From an uncultured Ignavibacteria bacterium (GTDB lineage Bacteria > Bacteroidota > Ignavibacteria > Kapaibacteriales > Kapaibacteriaceae), in the NCBI GenBank assembly GCA_937870915.1, contig CALMZQ010000130.1, forward strand, positions 1-60,388: 60,388 bases of DNA, read 5' to 3'. Below the pieces are notes generated by a model. That model did not search any database, was not told where the DNA came from, and saw only the letters and a list, made by a program, of their open reading frames with translations. Numbering within the stretch: position 1 is the first letter of the stretch; the number at the start of each line of letters is the position of its first letter. Below, in pieces: positions 59,168-60,388 of the stretch. The position numbers and the translations under genes are program-made.

Positions 59168-59842
59168 TTACATCAAATGTCGTTCAGCGAGTGAGGTGTA
59201 TGCATCACCACCAATGATGATGTGATCCAGCACACGAATATCGACGATGCGTCCGGCATCAACAAGTTGTCGGGTGATTGTGATGTCCTCCTTCGACGGC
59301 TCCGTATTCCCCGATGGGTGGTTGTGTACGAGGATCACGGCAGCACAATTCTCGGCAATAGCCAAGCGAAACACCTCGCGGGGGTGGATCAGCACGGCAT
59401 TGAGGGAGCCGTCGCTTACCGCAACATCTCGCATCACCTGGTTGGCTGAATTCAGCAGTACCACATGAAAGCACTCCGTGCGAAGGTGTCGCATGCGAGG
59501 TGCCATGAGTTTGGCCAGCACCGCTGGAGAAGTGATCATCGTGCGGTCTGTGAATGGTTCGGCTTGAATTCGGTGGGCCAATTCAAAGGCAGCGCAGAGT
59601 GTTGCTGCCTTTGCCGTTCCCATGCCATGGATAGCCCGGAGTTCTGCCACGTCCCGTCCGGCAAGGTCTGTAAGAGTTGGGAACCGTTTCAGTACATCGT
59701 TGGCGATTTCTGCCGCAGAGACGCCCGGCGTACCCACATTGATGAGCAGGGCGAGCAGTTCTTGCGTGCTAAGCGCTTGCGAACCATGGCGTATCAGGCG
59801 TTCCCGAGGTCTGTCTGCATCGGCTGTTGACATTTGTTGCAT
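59168..59842 (-). CDS. radC: RadC family JAMM-domain protein
   Basis: 224 residues. An N-terminal helix-hairpin-helix part (RHGSQALSTQELLALLINVG, LRAIHGMGTAKAATLCAAFELA) is followed by a JAB/MPN domain with the zinc motif ILVHNHPSGNTEPSKEDI. RadC was once thought to act in DNA repair. Its true role is unsettled and it may be an isopeptidase- or nuclease-like metalloenzyme. The first Met (59842) or Met 4 may be the start. Confidence 0.95.
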   Translation of the reverse strand: MQQMSTADADRPRERLIRHGSQALSTQELLALLINVGTPGVSAAEIANDVLKRFPTLTDLAGRDVAELRAIHGMGTAKAATLCAAFELAHRIQAEPFTDRTMITSPAVLAKLMAPRMRHLRTECFHVVLLNSANQVMRDVAVSDGSLNAVLIHPREVFRLAIAENCAAVILVHNHPSGNTEPSKEDITITRQLVDAGRIVDIRVLDHIIIGGDAYTSLAERHLM

Positions 59843-59889
59843 TTTTGCATCCCTTAAAGCCAGTTCAAGAACTCAAGTAGCCCACCTGT

Positions 59890-60195
59890 ATGATCGATCT
59901 CCTCATCTACCACTTGCATATCGTAGGCATTCTCTATGCCTTTACGATGCGGTGGCAGCGTGACGGACTCAAGGGAGGGTTTTTAGCTGTAGCCACGTGT
60001 GGTTTGGTGTTCACGATCCTTTGGGCCGTAACCGGACCCATTGCTAGAATCCTTATGCCACAGGCTGCGCAGCCTGGAGATGTGTTTACATCGGACACAC
60101 TTTCACTCGTTCTGTTGATGATACCCGAGATAGTGTTCTTCCGGGTGTTCTTCCTACGTGCGCCCAGCGTATCGGAACGTGACGTAGCGGCTTAG
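59890..60195 (+). CDS. Small membrane protein of unknown function
   Basis: 101 residues with two or three hydrophobic segments (about 2-17, 30-52 and 70-87). Charged residues (MRWQRDGLKGG) lie between the first two. No family is recognised. It lies just upstream of the presumed rRNA promoter region and is divergent from radC by 47 nt. Confidence 0.55.
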   Translation: MIDLLIYHLHIVGILYAFTMRWQRDGLKGGFLAVATCGLVFTILWAVTGPIARILMPQAAQPGDVFTSDTLSLVLLMIPEIVFFRVFFLRAPSVSERDVAA

Positions 60196-60228
60196 ACCCC
60201 ACGCCCCTTAAGTTTTTTCCACCCCCTG

Positions 60229-60260
60229 TTTGGTGGAGTCAGTCGTTACCCTTATGTTTG
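60229..60260 (+). promoter_or_regulatory. Candidate rRNA operon promoter TTTG-N20-TATGTTTG
   Basis: TTTG at 60229-60232 and TATGTTTG at 60253-60260, separated by 20 nt, match the Bacteroidota consensus TTTG-N19-21-TAnnTTTG fully. Best promoter match in the window. Confidence 0.7.
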
Positions 60261-60261
60261 T

Positions 60262-60374
60262 CGTTCCCCCCGCGCCGAACGAAACGGAGCAAGGGGAACG
60301 GTGGAAACGCTGGTGTTCTTTGACAACAGGAAGCAAGCAGTAACAAATAAATGGGTAGGACATATGTTCTACCC
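60262..60374 (+). ncRNA. Putative 16S rRNA operon leader with boxA antiterminator
   Basis: An 8-bp stem CGTTCCCC (60262-60269) / GGGGAACG (60293-60300) is boxB-like. TGTTCTTTGACA at 60314-60325 resembles the rrn boxA (E. coli TGCTCTTTAACA). A 9-bp hairpin at 60353-60374 (GGGTAGGAC / GTTCTACCC with one G-U pair) follows. The promoter, boxB-like stem, boxA order is that of rRNA leaders. The 16S gene itself would begin beyond 60388 and is not visible. Confidence 0.65.
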
Positions 60375-60388
60375 CCGTCATGGAGTGC

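Noticed and set aside
60301-60388. The sequence around GTTCTTTGACA as a CRISPR leader
   Set aside because: The promoter, stem and boxA order fits an rRNA leader better, and no repeat follows before the window ends.

Overview
The window is a dense, about 50% G+C bacterial chromosome segment with no gene-free gap over 300 bases. Several things point to the Bacteroidota/FCB group, perhaps a Kapabacteria- or Ignavibacteria-like lineage (the placement is inference). Secreted proteins carry type IX secretion (T9SS) C-terminal sorting domains. There are Bacteroidota-type lipoproteins, an Omp28/DUF6029 outer-membrane cassette, OmpA and WD40-like fusions, a carboxypeptidase-regulatory/TonB-type receptor, and promoter-like TAnnTTTG boxes. 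Core genes include a phosphohexomutase (cut by the left edge), rmlC, pdxB, murG, mdh, rplU-rpmA, pyk, ymdB, rsmB, lgt, an hbd-type dehydrogenase, a cbpA-type J protein and radC. No tRNA, insertion sequence, prophage or CRISPR array was seen.

Layout. 1-9.2 kb: sugar and cofactor enzymes (phosphohexomutase, RmlC, PdxB), a T9SS-exported PQQ-type sugar dehydrogenase, an Ig-like lipoprotein, a YihY membrane protein, a DEDD exonuclease and a VWA-OmpA lipoprotein. 9.3-22.8 kb: a perfect-looking 6,011-bp direct tandem duplication (9627-15637 and 15638-21648). It doubles a thiol/outer-membrane cassette: T9SS-sorted protein, TlpA-like thioredoxin, DUF6029 barrel and Omp28. It leaves one intact and one truncated copy of each boundary gene (DUF2723 membrane protein and Wzi-like barrel), and the join lies on a 6-bp AGGCCT microhomology. 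22.8-32.9 kb: SPOR protein, murG cluster, SixA-type phosphatase, malate dehydrogenase, ribosomal L21/L27, DUF2752-TM2 pair, a PafA-like phosphatase, acyl-CoA dehydrogenase and a gluzincin. 33-48 kb: M16 protease, pyruvate kinase/YmdB, cobalamin adenosyltransferase, lipoproteins, RsmB, barrel proteins, Lgt and hydroxyacyl-CoA dehydrogenase. 48-52 kb: two secreted propeller-like T9SS proteins sharing an almost identical leader and signal-peptide cassette. 52-60.2 kb: HigA antitoxin without a visible toxin, TonB-type receptor, orphan ABC ATPase with a J protein, KirBac-like channel and RadC. 60.2-60.4 kb: what looks like an rRNA operon promoter, leader and boxA, so a 16S gene probably starts just beyond the right edge.

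Structures the gene list does not explain: (1) five arrays of short degenerate repeats with a 5-nt core (ATGAC, GTGAC or GTAAC) every 7-9 nt, placed right at gene ends, one of which encodes a signal peptide; (2) strong over-representation of the octamer AAGGGGCT/AGCCCCTT (22 distinct sites counted by eye); (3) TAnnTTYG promoter boxes lying 4-6 nt upstream of start codons, which suggests leaderless transcripts; (4) a perfect 13-bp hairpin that buries a phosphatase start codon.
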